From: a candidate division FCPU426 bacterium
Lineage (GTDB): Bacteria > Oederibacteriota > Muellerivitia > Muellerivitales > Muellerivitaceae
Assembly (NCBI GenBank): GCA_027452205.1
Contig: DAIDGV010000027.1
Span: forward strand, 1-64,000
Length of the DNA stretch: 64,000 nt
Reading direction: 5' to 3'
Shown here: one piece after another, positions 12,046-21,481 of the stretch
How positions within the stretch are numbered: position 1 is the first letter of the stretch
How the letters are laid out: the number at the start of each line of letters is the position of its first letter
Program-made: the position numbers and the translations under genes
Notes under the pieces: generated by a model
Database searches by the model: none
What the model was told of the DNA's origin: nothing
Seen by the model: the letters and a program-made list of their open reading frames with translations, nothing else

Positions 12046-13329
12046 ATGTCAAAAAGCATCTTAATCCAAGGCGGTCACGTGGTCGACCCGGCCAACCAAA
12101 TTGACGGCCCGGCGGATGTGTTCATCGAGAATGGCAAGATCGCTAAAGTAGGCAAGGGCCTCAAGGTCAAGGCCGACCAGACCATCGACGCCAAGGGAAA
12201 GATCGTCACCCCGGGCTTGGTCGACATCCATGTTCACTTACGCGAACCGGGCTTCGAATATAAAGAAACCATCGCTACCGGCACCCTGGCGGCGGTCGCC
12301 GGCGGGGTCACTTCGGTGGCCTGCATGCCCAACACCAACCCGCCCATCGACGACCAAGCCATCGTCCACTTCATCAAGAGCAAGGCTGAAAAAGAAGGCC
12401 ACTGCCATGTCTTCCCGGTGGGTTGTATCTCCAAGCAACGGGCGGGTGAAGAAATGTCCGAAATGGGAGAACTGAAAAAGGCCGGGGCGGTCGCCCTGTC
12501 CGACGACGGCGCGCCCATCATGAACGCTGAACTGATGCGCCGGGTCATGGAATACGCCAAGATGCACGACCTGGTCGTGATCGACCACTGCGAAGATATG
12601 CACTTGTCGAACAACGGGGTCATGAACGAAGGGGAGGCCTCCACGGTGATGGGCCTTCGGGGTATCCCCGCCGCTTCCGAAACGGTCATGGTCGCCCGCA
12701 ACATCGTGCTAGCCGAAATGACCGGGGCCAAGTTCCACGTCGCCCACATGTCCACCGCTGGGTCGGTGGAACTGGTACGCCAAGCCAAGAAGAAGGGTCT
12801 CAATGTCACCTGCGAAACCGCGCCCCACTACTGGAGCCTGTCGGACAAGTCGATCAAGAACTACAACGCGAACTTCAAGATGAACCCGCCCCTTCGCAGT
12901 GACGAGGACGTGGCGGCCATCCGCAAAGCGCTTAAAGAAGGCATCGTGGACTGTATCGCCACCGACCACGCGCCGCACTCTTCCACTGAAAAACAGTGCG
13001 AGTTCGACGAAGCCGCCTTCGGCATCGTGGGTCTTGAGACCCTCTTCCCGGTCACTTACAGCCACCTGGTGGAGCCGGGGGTGGTGTCCCTCTCCCGCGC
13101 CATCGAATTACTGACCGTCGCGCCCTCGAAGATCGTGGGGCTGAACAAGGGAACCTTGAGCGAAGGGGCCGACGCGGACGTTGCCATCTTTGATATCACC
13201 AGCGAAAAGAAAGTGGATGTGAATGAATTCAAGACGAAGGGCCGCAACTCGCCCTTCAACGGATGGAACCTCAAAGGTTGGCCGGTGACGACCATTGTCA
13301 GCGGTGTCGTGAAATATCAAGCGGAGTAA
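12046..13329 (+). CDS. pyrC: Dihydroorotase
   Basis: Third step of UMP synthesis: carbamoyl-aspartate to dihydroorotate. A 427-residue class I dihydroorotase of the amidohydrolase superfamily. The metal motif DIHVHLREPG is near residue 60; other conserved segments are MPNTNPP near 94, DHCED near 178, HMSTAGS near 231, ETAPHYWSL near 251 and ATDHAPHS near 304. I chose ATG 12046, which follows GAGG, over an in-frame GTG at 12007 that lies in the edge of the AT-rich element. carA starts three bases downstream. Confidence 0.95.
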   Translation: MSKSILIQGGHVVDPANQIDGPADVFIENGKIAKVGKGLKVKADQTIDAKGKIVTPGLVDIHVHLREPGFEYKETIATGTLAAVAGGVTSVACMPNTNPPIDDQAIVHFIKSKAEKEGHCHVFPVGCISKQRAGEEMSEMGELKKAGAVALSDDGAPIMNAELMRRVMEYAKMHDLVVIDHCEDMHLSNNGVMNEGEASTVMGLRGIPAASETVMVARNIVLAEMTGAKFHVAHMSTAGSVELVRQAKKKGLNVTCETAPHYWSLSDKSIKNYNANFKMNPPLRSDEDVAAIRKALKEGIVDCIATDHAPHSSTEKQCEFDEAAFGIVGLETLFPVTYSHLVEPGVVSLSRAIELLTVAPSKIVGLNKGTLSEGADADVAIFDITSEKKVDVNEFKTKGRNSPFNGWNLKGWPVTTIVSGVVKYQAE

Positions 13330-13332
13330 CGA

Positions 13333-14502
13333 ATGAAGCCAAGCAAGAGTCGTAAAGCGGTACTGGCCCTCGAGGACGGTACTTGGTTCGAAGGGCAGGC
13401 CTTTGGGGCGGATGGAAAAGTTTTCGGGGAAGTGGTCTTCAACACCTCCATGACGGGTTATCAGGAGATCCTCACTGACCCTTCTTACCGGGGTCAAATG
13501 GTGACCATGACCTACCCCATGATCGGTAATACAGGTGTGAACCATGTGGATGTGGAATCCCGCAAACCCTTCCTGTCGGGCTTTATCGTGAAGGAATACT
13601 GCAAACATCCCTCGAACTACCGCATGACCTCTACCTTGGGCGACTACCTCCGCAAGCACGGCATTGTGGCTATCGAAGGCATTGATACCCGCGCCTTGAC
13701 CGCCCACCTGCGTACCCATGGGGCCAAGAAGGGCGTTATTTCCACGACCGAACTGAACCCGGCCAAGCTGGTCAAACAAGCCAAAGATAGCCAAGGCCTG
13801 GTGGGGCGCGACCTGGTCAAAGAAGTCACCTGCGACAAGCCTTACCATTGGACCGAACTGCCTTATAACTTGGACGCTGCGGATCATACGCCCAGCGACC
13901 AAATGAACCTGGGCCTGGATAAAGAAGCTAAAAAAATAAAGATCGCGGCCCTCGATTGCGGCATCAAATACAACATCCTGCGCCGCTTGGTGGCGGAAGG
14001 CTTTGATGTGACGGTCTATCCGGCTACCACTCCGGCGGCGGAGATCCTCAATTCGGGCGTGAAGGGCGTGTTCCTCTCCAACGGCCCTGGCGACCCGGAA
14101 GGCGTGCCTTATGTGGCGGACACGGTCCGCGACCTCATTCACCGCAATATCCCCATCTTCGGTATCTGCCTAGGTCACCAAATTTTGGGTCTGGCCCTGG
14201 GCGGCAAGACCTACAAGATGAAGTTCGGCCACCGGGGCGGCAATCAGCCGGTGCTGAACCGCTTGAACAGCAAGATCGAGATCACCAGCCAGAACCACGG
14301 CTTCGCGGTGGACGAGGAAAGCCTGGATAAGAACCTGGTCACGGCGACCCATGTGAACCTGAGCGACAACACCAGCGAAGGTTTGATGATGAAGAACAAG
14401 CCGGTCTTCAGCGTGCAGTACCATCCGGAGTCGTCACCGGGACCGCATGATTCGCGGTATCTCTTTCAACAATTCCGCGAATTGATTGAGCGGAATGGAT
14501 AA
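13333..14502 (+). CDS. carA: Carbamoyl-phosphate synthase small subunit
   Basis: Glutaminase subunit of carbamoyl-phosphate synthase, 389 residues, which delivers ammonia to CarB. The N-terminal domain has STMTGYQEILTDPSY-type sequence near residues 37-52. The class I amidotransferase part contains SNGPGDPE near 252, the catalytic Cys in FGICLGHQIL near 275 and HPESSPGPHD near 360. The last residues LFQQFRELIERNG are followed, in the same frame after the TAA, by a palindrome and a second recoded copy LFQQFRELIEKQKIV. carB is separated from it by an AT-rich foreign-looking gene. Confidence 0.95.
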   Translation: MKPSKSRKAVLALEDGTWFEGQAFGADGKVFGEVVFNTSMTGYQEILTDPSYRGQMVTMTYPMIGNTGVNHVDVESRKPFLSGFIVKEYCKHPSNYRMTSTLGDYLRKHGIVAIEGIDTRALTAHLRTHGAKKGVISTTELNPAKLVKQAKDSQGLVGRDLVKEVTCDKPYHWTELPYNLDAADHTPSDQMNLGLDKEAKKIKIAALDCGIKYNILRRLVAEGFDVTVYPATTPAAEILNSGVKGVFLSNGPGDPEGVPYVADTVRDLIHRNIPIFGICLGHQILGLALGGKTYKMKFGHRGGNQPVLNRLNSKIEITSQNHGFAVDEESLDKNLVTATHVNLSDNTSEGLMMKNKPVFSVQYHPESSPGPHDSRYLFQQFRELIERNG

Positions 14503-14506
14503 AAAG

Positions 14507-14539
14507 TTTGCCCTGAGGGAGCGAAGCTCATCGAAGGGT
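14507..14539. repeat. Palindromic element E2 after carA
   Basis: A 33-base imperfect palindrome, TTTGCCCTGAGG...TCGAAGGGT, begins four bases after the carA stop. Its reverse complement matches element E1 at 25 of 33 positions by hand count. The arms CCCT...AGGG with a GAGC/GCTC-like centre resemble the widespread small palindromic repeats of the CCCTTCGA...CTCAGGG type. Confidence 0.65.
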
Positions 14540-14586
14540 TGTTCCAACAGTTTAGGGAGTTAATTGAGAAGCAAAAGATTGTTTAA
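14539..14586 (+). pseudogene. Second, recoded copy of the carA 3' end
   Basis: After the palindrome, and 78 bases (26 codons) downstream in the same frame as carA, the sequence encodes LFQQFRELIEKQKIV and a stop. The first ten residues equal the true carA end, but 10 of 30 bases differ and all changes are synonymous (for example CTC/TTG, CGC/AGG). It has no start of its own and would be translated only by read-through of the carA TAA. It appears to be a displaced gene end from a diverged carA. Confidence 0.65.
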
Positions 14587-14607
14587 GTTTGAGGAGATTT
14601 GATTTTA

Positions 14608-15531
14608 ATGAATGAGTATGTGCGACAAGTACTTCGAGAAAGAAAAGGTTTCATTGATTTTCTTTTGATTATTTTTCCTTCTTCTGTGATTGCTAATGTG
14701 GTTGCTTCTATAGTTATTGAATGGCATTGGTCTTATTTAATTTTTTTTGTTTTATTTTTTTCCTTTATAGCTTTGCTTTTTGGATTCTACCGGAGTCTTA
14801 AGTGCAAAGTTTTTGAATATGTCATTGCTGAAGAACTTGTTTTAGATCAAACGTCGAAAACGATATCTTTAAAGCTTGATTTTGGACATTCAACGGTTCT
14901 TGCACTGATTAACGAGATTTATTCGGAAGAAATTTTAAAGAATTCGAGTCTCGTAAATAATCAAACTGAAGAGTTGGCATCTTATTGGAGTTTTTCTTTA
15001 GATGTTTTTGAATACTTGATTTTTGATGTAATTGATAAAGTAAGCACTGGCTGGGGAATGATTCAAACTTCAAAATATTTCTATTCGGGAAAAGGTTCTT
15101 TGGATGGAAAAAAGTATTCATCTGATTCATTGCCCGATGAATTGAAAAACAAAAATCTTTTACTTAAAAAATTCATTAAAGAATTGTCGAAGGAAAATTC
15201 GAGATTGGCAGAAAAACCATTTTTTGTTCCGTTGAGTTCAAATATTCATTATTCGAGAACAGGTAGTACTAGGGATTCGAGAAGCATTATTGTTGAAAAT
15301 GATTACGCGGTTTTTAAAATTGGATTGGAGATGGGAACGAGTGGCTACAAATCTTTGAAACAAAATTCAAAGATTTTATATTATGCGCCGCAAATTTCCT
15401 TTGAATTTGAGTCGAAACCATTTTTGGCACTGTCTAAAAACTATGAAAAATCTTTGGCTTGGTCTGAATTTTTTCTAAAAAGTTTAAAAGTCAAACTGAC
15501 AAATTTTGCGAAGGGTGATTTAAATGCCTAA
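14608..15531 (+). CDS. AT-rich orphan protein with two membrane helices
   Basis: A 307-residue protein of unknown family inserted between carA and carB. Two adjacent hydrophobic segments lie at about residues 16-35 and 41-60, separated by EWHWSY, so the N-terminus is a short hairpin in the membrane. The remaining ~240 residues are a soluble, Lys/Ser-rich domain. Base composition is about one third G+C by eye, far below both neighbours, with AT-ended codons throughout. ATG 14608 is chosen because GAGGAG lies 11 bases upstream; TTG 14599 is also possible. Its stop overlaps the carB start (AATGCCTAA), so it is translated in series with carB. The two-helix-plus-soluble-domain layout recalls small membrane-acting defence effectors, but no motif supports that. 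Confidence 0.65.
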   Translation: MNEYVRQVLRERKGFIDFLLIIFPSSVIANVVASIVIEWHWSYLIFFVLFFSFIALLFGFYRSLKCKVFEYVIAEELVLDQTSKTISLKLDFGHSTVLALINEIYSEEILKNSSLVNNQTEELASYWSFSLDVFEYLIFDVIDKVSTGWGMIQTSKYFYSGKGSLDGKKYSSDSLPDELKNKNLLLKKFIKELSKENSRLAEKPFFVPLSSNIHYSRTGSTRDSRSIIVENDYAVFKIGLEMGTSGYKSLKQNSKILYYAPQISFEFESKPFLALSKNYEKSLAWSEFFLKSLKVKLTNFAKGDLNA

Positions 15532-18500
15532 ACGGACAGACATCAAAAAGATCATGGTCATCGGGGCAGGGCCCATCATCATTGGGCAGGCCTGCGAATT
15601 CGACTACTCAGGGACCCAGGGCTGTAAGGCTCTTAAAGAAGAGGGCTACGAAGTTATCCTCATCAACTCCAACCCCGCCACCATCATGACCGACCCGGAA
15701 TTTGCCCATAAGACCTATGTCGAACCCATCAACCCGGATGTGGTCGCCAAGATCATCGAAAAAGAACGTCCGGATGCCTTGCTGCCCACCTTGGGCGGTC
15801 AAACGGCACTGAATACGGCTGTGGCCCTGGCCGAAAAGGGTGTTTTGAACCAATTTAATGTGGAACTCATTGGCGCCAACCTGGCCGCTATTAAAAAGGC
15901 CGAAGATCGCCAGCTTTTCAAAGAAGCCATGCTGAAGATCGGTCTGGATCTGCCGAAGTCCCTTACGGTAAACACCCTCGAAGAGGGGATCGGTTTTGCC
16001 GAAGGCAATGGCTACCCGGTGATCATTCGCCCGGCCTTTACTTTGGGTGGCACCGGCGGCGGTATCGCTTATAACCGCCAAGAATTCGAAGAGATCCTGT
16101 CCAAGGGCTTGGACCTGTCACCCATTCACCAATGCTTGGTTGAAGAGTCGGCCTTGGGTTGGAAAGAATATGAAATGGAAGTGATGCGCGACCTGAAGGA
16201 CAACGTGGTCATCATCTGCTCCATCGAGAATATGGACCCGATGGGCATTCACACCGGGGATTCGGTGACCGTGGCCCCGGCGCAAACGCTGACGGATAAG
16301 GAATATCAGCGCATGCGCGACGCCTCGATCGCTTGTATCCGTGAGATCGGTGTGGATACGGGTGGTTCGAACATCCAATTCGGTGTGGACCCTAAGACAG
16401 GCCGGATGATCGTCATTGAAATGAACCCCCGAGTTTCCCGCTCTTCGGCTTTGGCTTCCAAGGACACCGGTTTTCCTATCGCGAAGATCGCGGCCAAGCT
16501 GGCCGTGGGTTACACCTTGGATGAGCTCTTCAACGACATTACTCGCTACACCAAGGCGGCCTTTGAGCCTTCGATCGACTACGTGGTCACGAAGATCCCT
16601 CGCTTCACCTTTGAAAAGTTCCCGGACGCGGAAGACATCCTGAATACCTCCATGAAGAGCGTGGGTGAGACCATGTCCATCGGCCGCACCTTCAAGGAAA
16701 GCTACCAAAAGGCCATGCGGTCCATGGAAACGGGCATCATTGGCTATGGGGCCGATGGGCGCGAGTTCAAACAAGGCCGCTGGATAAAGACCGGCGCCCG
16801 CAAGCCGGGGCGTATCCCGGGTGATGTGCTGAACGCTCAATTGGGCAAAACCACCTCGCAACGCCATTTCTTCTTACGCCAGGCCCTGTGGCAGGGATAT
16901 GACGTGGAGAAAATCTATAAGATGACCGCGATCGATCCTTGGTTCTTGAATGAACTCAAAGAGATCGTCGATATGGAAAAAGAACTGGAAAAGGCCACGT
17001 CCAAACGCGGCACCTTGAAAGCCAAGTTGCCGGTCGATCTGTTGCGCCGGGCCAAGGAGATGGGCTTCTCCGACGCTCAATTGGCTTTCTTGACCGGGGC
17101 CAAAGAACACATGGTTCGCAACTACCGCAAGATGAACAAGGTCATCCCGGTTTACAAAATGGTGGATACCTGCGCGGCCGAGTTCGAGGCTTTCACGCCT
17201 TACCTTTACTCCACCTACGAATTGGGCCGTTCCTCGCTGATGGGGAAGGACACCGAGTCCGCCCCGACGAAGAACAACAAGATCATGATCCTGGGCGGCG
17301 GGCCGAACCGCATTGGCCAGGGGATCGAGTTCGACTATTGCTGCGTGCACGGGGCTTTTGCCCTGCGGGCAGATGGTTATGAAGTCATCATGGTCAATAA
17401 CAACCCCGAAACCGTCTCGACGGACTATGACACCTCGAACCGCCTCTACTTTGAGCCGCTCACCTATGAAGATGTGATGAACATCGTGGACCGCGAAAAG
17501 CCCAAAGGGGTCATCGTTCAATTCGGCGGACAAACGCCGCTGAAACTGGCGGTTTCCCTGAAAAAGGCCAAGGTGCCCATCATTGGGACCTCGCCCGAAT
17601 CCATCGACGTGGCGGAAGACCGCAAGCTCTTCGGCGCCATGCTGAAGAAACTGAAGATCCGCCAGCCGGACAACGGTATCGCCATGAACGTGAAGCAAGC
17701 CAAGCCGGTGGCCCGCAAAGTGGGTTACCCGGTGGTGGTGCGGCCCTCTTATGTGCTGGGCGGCCGGGCGATGGAGATCGTCTATGACGAATCCTCGCTG
17801 GATGAATTCGTCCAAAAAGCGGCTGAGGCGGCCCCCGACAAACCCATTCTGATCGACCACTTTTTGGAAGACGCTCTCGAAGTGGATGTGGACTGCGTTT
17901 GTGACGGCAAAGAAGTGCTGATCGCCGGCATCATGGAACATATCGAAGAAGCGGGTATCCACTCGGGTGACTCGGCCTGCGTGATACCGCCCTTTACCCT
18001 GCGGGAAGACCAGATCGCCGCAATCCGTAAATACACGACCCAAATGGCCATGAGCCTGAAGGTGAAGGGTCTCATGAACGTTCAGTACGCCATCAAGAAC
18101 GACATGGTCTATGTGCTGGAAGTGAACCCCCGCGCTTCGCGCACGGTGCCTTTTGTTTCCAAGGTCACCGGCACGCCCTGGGCCAAGGTGGCCGCCCGCA
18201 TTATGTCAGGGAAGAGCATCCAACAACTGAAGGTGAAAGAAGTCTCTTTCCTCAAGCATATCGCGGTCAAAGAAGCGGTGTTCCCCTTCAACCGGTTCCC
18301 GGGCGTAGATACGGTCTTGGGACCTGAGATGAAGTCTACCGGTGAAGTGATGGGCATTGACCAAGACTTCGGCATGGCTTTCGCGAAAAGCCAGATGGCC
18401 GCCAACTCGGCCCTGCCCCTAAAAGGCACCGTGTTCGTTTCGGTCAAGAACAAGGACAAGCGCACGGCCATCTTCATCGCCAAGCGCTTGATCGACATGG

Positions 18501-18820
18501 GTTTCAAGATCGTCGCCACCCAGGGCACAGCGCAAGCCCTGACCAGTAACGGGATGGAAGTAACGATCGTTCGTAAAGTGCATGAGGGCCGCCCGAACGT
18601 GGTGGATCTCATCAAGAACGGGGAAGTGCAGCTCATCATGAACACCCCCGCTGGTAAGGGGCCTCGCTCAGATGACTTCCAGATCCGCCGTACGGCAGTT
18701 GTTTATGGAGTGCCTTGTATCACGACGCTGTCGGCCTGCGCCGCGGCGGCCAATGGTATCGAGGCGATGAAAAAGCGGGACTTGAAGGTGAAGAGTTTGC
18801 AGGAGTATCATTCCATCTGA
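15524..18820 (+). CDS. carB: Carbamoyl-phosphate synthase large subunit
   Basis: CarB, 1098 residues, makes carbamoyl phosphate from bicarbonate, ATP and ammonia for pyrimidine and arginine synthesis. It shows the expected internal duplication: two ATP-grasp halves opening with [21 protein letters not shown] near residue 10 and [21 protein letters not shown] near 586, each with EMNPR/EVNPR metal motifs, then a C-terminal MGS-like allosteric domain from about 950. The N-terminal start overlaps the orphan gene and is preceded by AAGGGTG. Length is normal and no lesion is seen. Confidence 0.97.
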   Translation: MPKRTDIKKIMVIGAGPIIIGQACEFDYSGTQGCKALKEEGYEVILINSNPATIMTDPEFAHKTYVEPINPDVVAKIIEKERPDALLPTLGGQTALNTAVALAEKGVLNQFNVELIGANLAAIKKAEDRQLFKEAMLKIGLDLPKSLTVNTLEEGIGFAEGNGYPVIIRPAFTLGGTGGGIAYNRQEFEEILSKGLDLSPIHQCLVEESALGWKEYEMEVMRDLKDNVVIICSIENMDPMGIHTGDSVTVAPAQTLTDKEYQRMRDASIACIREIGVDTGGSNIQFGVDPKTGRMIVIEMNPRVSRSSALASKDTGFPIAKIAAKLAVGYTLDELFNDITRYTKAAFEPSIDYVVTKIPRFTFEKFPDAEDILNTSMKSVGETMSIGRTFKESYQKAMRSMETGIIGYGADGREFKQGRWIKTGARKPGRIPGDVLNAQLGKTTSQRHFFLRQALWQGYDVEKIYKMTAIDPWFLNELKEIVDMEKELEKATSKRGTLKAKLPVDLLRRAKEMGFSDAQLAFLTGAKEHMVRNYRKMNKVIPVYKMVDTCAAEFEAFTPYLYSTYELGRSSLMGKDTESAPTKNNKIMILGGGPNRIGQGIEFDYCCVHGAFALRADGYEVIMVNNNPETVSTDYDTSNRLYFEPLTYEDVMNIVDREKPKGVIVQFGGQTPLKLAVSLKKAKVPIIGTSPESIDVAEDRKLFGAMLKKLKIRQPDNGIAMNVKQAKPVARKVGYPVVVRPSYVLGGRAMEIVYDESSLDEFVQKAAEAAPDKPILIDHFLEDALEVDVDCVCDGKEVLIAGIMEHIEEAGIHSGDSACVIPPFTLREDQIAAIRKYTTQMAMSLKVKGLMNVQYAIKNDMVYVLEVNPRASRTVPFVSKVTGTPWAKVAARIMSGKSIQQLKVKEVSFLKHIAVKEAVFPFNRFPGVDTVLGPEMKSTGEVMGIDQDFGMAFAKSQMAANSALPLKGTVFVSVKNKDKRTAIFIAKRLIDMGFKIVATQGTAQALTSNGMEVTIVRKVHEGRPNVVDLIKNGEVQLIMNTPAGKGPRSDDFQIRRTAVVYGVPCITTLSACAAAANGIEAMKKRDLKVKSLQEYHSI

Positions 18821-18918
18821 TCTTTTGGCGTTCCAGTGGATCAGTTCAACACCGATTTTTATGATCAGGAATTTGTTTATTGAATTTAGCGTTCGAAATT
18901 AACCAAAGGAGAATTGTT

Positions 18919-20982
18919 TTGAGAAAAACACTGATGGTTTTGACGTCGATGGCTTTGCTTGGCTCCTCCACAACGCTTTCCTTCGCCCTGCAAAATAAGC
19001 CGGTCGTTCTTAATGGCACCCATCCGAATTTGACCAAACAGAATTCTGGTAAGCAGGATTTGGGCAAGTCGAAAAATAATGCAAAGGGTAATTTGAAGAC
19101 CAGCATGAAAACGACGGGGAAGACCGGTTTGGTCGATCCTTTAACCGGCAAACATATGTTGGTCAATGACAAGACCGGTTTAGCGCGCACGGTGGATCCG
19201 AAGACCCACCAACCGGAGATCATCAATCCGACGACCGGCCATGTGATCCCCACGGACCCGAAGACGGGCCTGGTGATGACCTTGAATCCCTTGACCCACA
19301 AGATGGAAACGCTCGATCCGCATACCGGTGAGCCGGCGACGGTCAATCCCAAGACGGGTCTGATCACGACGACCAATCCGAAGACGGGTAAACCAGAGAC
19401 GATCGATCCGAAGACGGGACTGGGGACTATCGAAAATCCCATCACTCACAAGGTCGAGACGATCAATCCGGTGACGGGCAAGATCATTAAACCCAACGCG
19501 AAGACGGGTCTGATCACAGCAAAGGACCCGGCTACGGGTAATAAGATCTTGATCGATCCAAAGACCGGCAAGGAGCTGAAGGCCGACCCCAAAACGGGTC
19601 TTGTAACGACGACCAACCCGAAGACCGGCAAGGAAGAGACGATCGATCCCCAGACGGGTACGCCCGCCAAGTTCGATGCCAAGACGGGCCTGGTGACAAC
19701 GACGAACGCGAAGGGGAAAACCGAATCGTTCGATCCGAAGACCGGCGAGAAAGCTGTTTACAGCAAGGACACTGGTTTGATCTTGGAGAACGACCCGAAA
19801 ACGGGCAAGCCTGAGTTGTTCGATCCTAAGAGCAAGAACGGTTTACCTCTCCCGGTCGATCCGAAGACGGGTCTCGTGACGGTCAAGAACCCGAAAACGG
19901 GCAAGGAAGAGACCCTCGAACCGGAGAATGGTGAACCAGCGAAGTATGACCCGAAGACGGGGTTGGTCACAACGACCGGTAAAGAAACTGAAGAAGTGTT
20001 GCCCGGAACAAAGCTAGTCAAAAAAACCACCGAGATCTTCACCGCGTCGGGCGAGAAAGTGACGGTCAACCCGAAGACGGGTCTGGGGACTTACACCGAT
20101 CCGAAGACGGGTGTTCCACAATTGCTTGATCCGAAGACCGGCAAATTGTTGGTGCCGGACCCGAAGACGGGCCTCGTGACGACGAAAGACCCCGAGACGG
20201 GCAAGACGGAAACGGTCTTCCCGGGAACGGGTTCTACCGCAACCTACGACCCGAAAACGGGCCTCGTGACGGTGGATAATAGTAAGGAGTCTGGGAACAT
20301 CATCAAGATGAAAAAAGAGACCTTCGACCCGAAGACCGGCCAACCGGCCAAGTTGAACAAGCAGACGGGTCTCATTCAAACGACCGATCCGAAGACAGGC
20401 AATCCGGTGCTGTTGAATCCCAAGAGCGGCGAACCCTTGATGGCAGATCCGAAGACGGGTCTGGTGACGGTGGAGAACCCGAAGACGCATGAGATGGAGT
20501 CGGTCTATCCGGGTACAGGAACCACGGGAACCTATGACCCGAAAACCGGCCTGGTGACGGTGACGGCAACCGATAAAGCGGGGAAGGCCGGGTTGGCTGG
20601 GTTGGGCGCCGGCAAGGATCAAAAAGAAAGCTTTGATCCGAAGACCGGCGAGCCGGCAACCTACAACAAGAACACGGGCTTGATCAAAACGATCGACCCG
20701 AAGACGGGCGAGACGGTGCTGGAAGATCCGAAAAACGGCACGCCTATTCCGGTGGACCCCTACACGGGCCTCGTGACCACGAAGGACCCGCAGACGGGCA
20801 AGACGGAGACGATCTTTCCAGGAACGGGAGAGCCGGGAACCTTCAATGAGAAGACAGGCTACATCACGACGACCAACCCGAAAACGGGTAAAACCGAAAC
20901 GATCGACCCGGAAACGGGTAAACCGGTCAAGGGTAAGACTGGCATGACATCGGAAGATGATTGGGAAGCGCCCGTGAGCTGA
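18919..20982 (+). CDS. Secreted DPKTG-repeat protein
   Basis: A 687-residue protein with an N-terminal signal peptide (RKTLMVLTSMALLGSS..., cleavage near residue 24), a short Lys/Asn-rich segment, then about 600 residues of short repeats. The unit is ten residues, typified by DPKTGLVTTT, NPKTGKEETI and DPQTGTPAKF, which alternate as a ~30-residue triplet over most of the protein. There are no cysteines in the mature part, no C-terminal anchor and a short acidic tail (SEDDWEAPVS). The repeats are also nearly identical in DNA. TTG 18919 is chosen because AAAGGAG lies seven bases upstream and it begins the signal peptide. The extended repeat, rich in charged residues and Thr, suggests a surface or matrix fibre; this is inference. 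Confidence 0.8.
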   Translation: MRKTLMVLTSMALLGSSTTLSFALQNKPVVLNGTHPNLTKQNSGKQDLGKSKNNAKGNLKTSMKTTGKTGLVDPLTGKHMLVNDKTGLARTVDPKTHQPEIINPTTGHVIPTDPKTGLVMTLNPLTHKMETLDPHTGEPATVNPKTGLITTTNPKTGKPETIDPKTGLGTIENPITHKVETINPVTGKIIKPNAKTGLITAKDPATGNKILIDPKTGKELKADPKTGLVTTTNPKTGKEETIDPQTGTPAKFDAKTGLVTTTNAKGKTESFDPKTGEKAVYSKDTGLILENDPKTGKPELFDPKSKNGLPLPVDPKTGLVTVKNPKTGKEETLEPENGEPAKYDPKTGLVTTTGKETEEVLPGTKLVKKTTEIFTASGEKVTVNPKTGLGTYTDPKTGVPQLLDPKTGKLLVPDPKTGLVTTKDPETGKTETVFPGTGSTATYDPKTGLVTVDNSKESGNIIKMKKETFDPKTGQPAKLNKQTGLIQTTDPKTGNPVLLNPKSGEPLMADPKTGLVTVENPKTHEMESVYPGTGTTGTYDPKTGLVTVTATDKAGKAGLAGLGAGKDQKESFDPKTGEPATYNKNTGLIKTIDPKTGETVLEDPKNGTPIPVDPYTGLVTTKDPQTGKTETIFPGTGEPGTFNEKTGYITTTNPKTGKTETIDPETGKPVKGKTGMTSEDDWEAPVS

Positions 20983-21014
20983 AGCCGTAAAAGTTGAAGG
21001 AATTTGAATTCGCA

Positions 21015-21049
21015 AAGAACCGTGGACTGAGGTCCGCGGTTCTTTTTTT
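21015..21049 (+). terminator. Intrinsic terminator after DPKTG-repeat gene
   Basis: A 13-bp stem AAGAACCGTGGAC / GTCCGCGGTTCTT with loop TGAG (one G-T pair) and seven T. Strong rho-independent terminator. Confidence 0.85.
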
Positions 21050-21080
21050 GATCCTCCAGAATGAAGTTTTCCTGAAATCG

Positions 21081-21108
21081 AAAAAGGGGTCCGAAAGGGC
21101 CCCTTTTT
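21081..21108. terminator. Second hairpin, symmetric terminator
   Basis: Stem AAAAAGGGG / CCCCTTTTT with a ten-base loop. A/T tracts on both sides let it work in either direction; here it would reinforce the terminator 35 bp upstream and insulate the next small gene. Confidence 0.6.
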
Positions 21109-21176
21109 ATTTGCAACCCGCACCCCTTTGTGACCGTCTTATACAAGAAGACAGAAACGACTCACGGAGGCCGATC

Positions 21177-21401
21177 ATGAAAAAGCTCATTACCCTTTTC
21201 GCCTTGGTTCTCACGCTGGCTACCACCACCTTCGCTCAAGCCGATGTTTACGTTACCACCACTTATCGCACACCTTACCACCACGTCGTTCGTGTGGCCC
21301 CGCGTTACGAGCGCTGTTTCGTACCGGGCCGTGGTTGGGTGGTTTATGGCCCGGGCCATCGCATCGTGGTCTGGAACCGCTATCACCGCTGCTGGATGTG
21401 A
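21177..21401 (+). CDS. Small secreted Tyr/Arg/His-rich protein
   Basis: A 74-residue protein. Residues 1-22 form a signal peptide (KKLITLFALVLTLATTTFAQA), so the mature part is about 52 residues, rich in Tyr, Arg, His, Val and Trp, with two Cys (CFVPGRGW and HRCWM) that could form a disulfide. GGAGG precedes ATG 21177. I do not recognise the family. It stands between terminators and a structured non-coding region, as a single-gene unit. Confidence 0.65.
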   Translation: MKKLITLFALVLTLATTTFAQADVYVTTTYRTPYHHVVRVAPRYERCFVPGRGWVVYGPGHRIVVWNRYHRCWM

Positions 21402-21481
21402 AGGGACAGCTCTCGCGGGTTTGGAAGAATAAGTGATCTTTCAAATGCGCAGGTTGGAGACTTCTACTCTAGGTACTTCGA

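Noticed and set aside
16874-18043. A 389-codon minus-strand frame opposite carB
   Set aside because: Antisense shadow of carB: His/Arg/Gly-rich, no motif, and carB is intact over the whole interval.
19100-20950. CRISPR-like or tandem DNA repeat array
   Set aside because: The repeats keep one reading frame, encode the DPKTG units and have no constant repeat plus unique spacer pattern.
20014-21123. A 369-codon minus-strand frame opposite the DPKTG-repeat gene
   Set aside because: Repetitive only because it mirrors the repeats of the sense gene; it lacks a ribosome-binding site and runs through two terminators.
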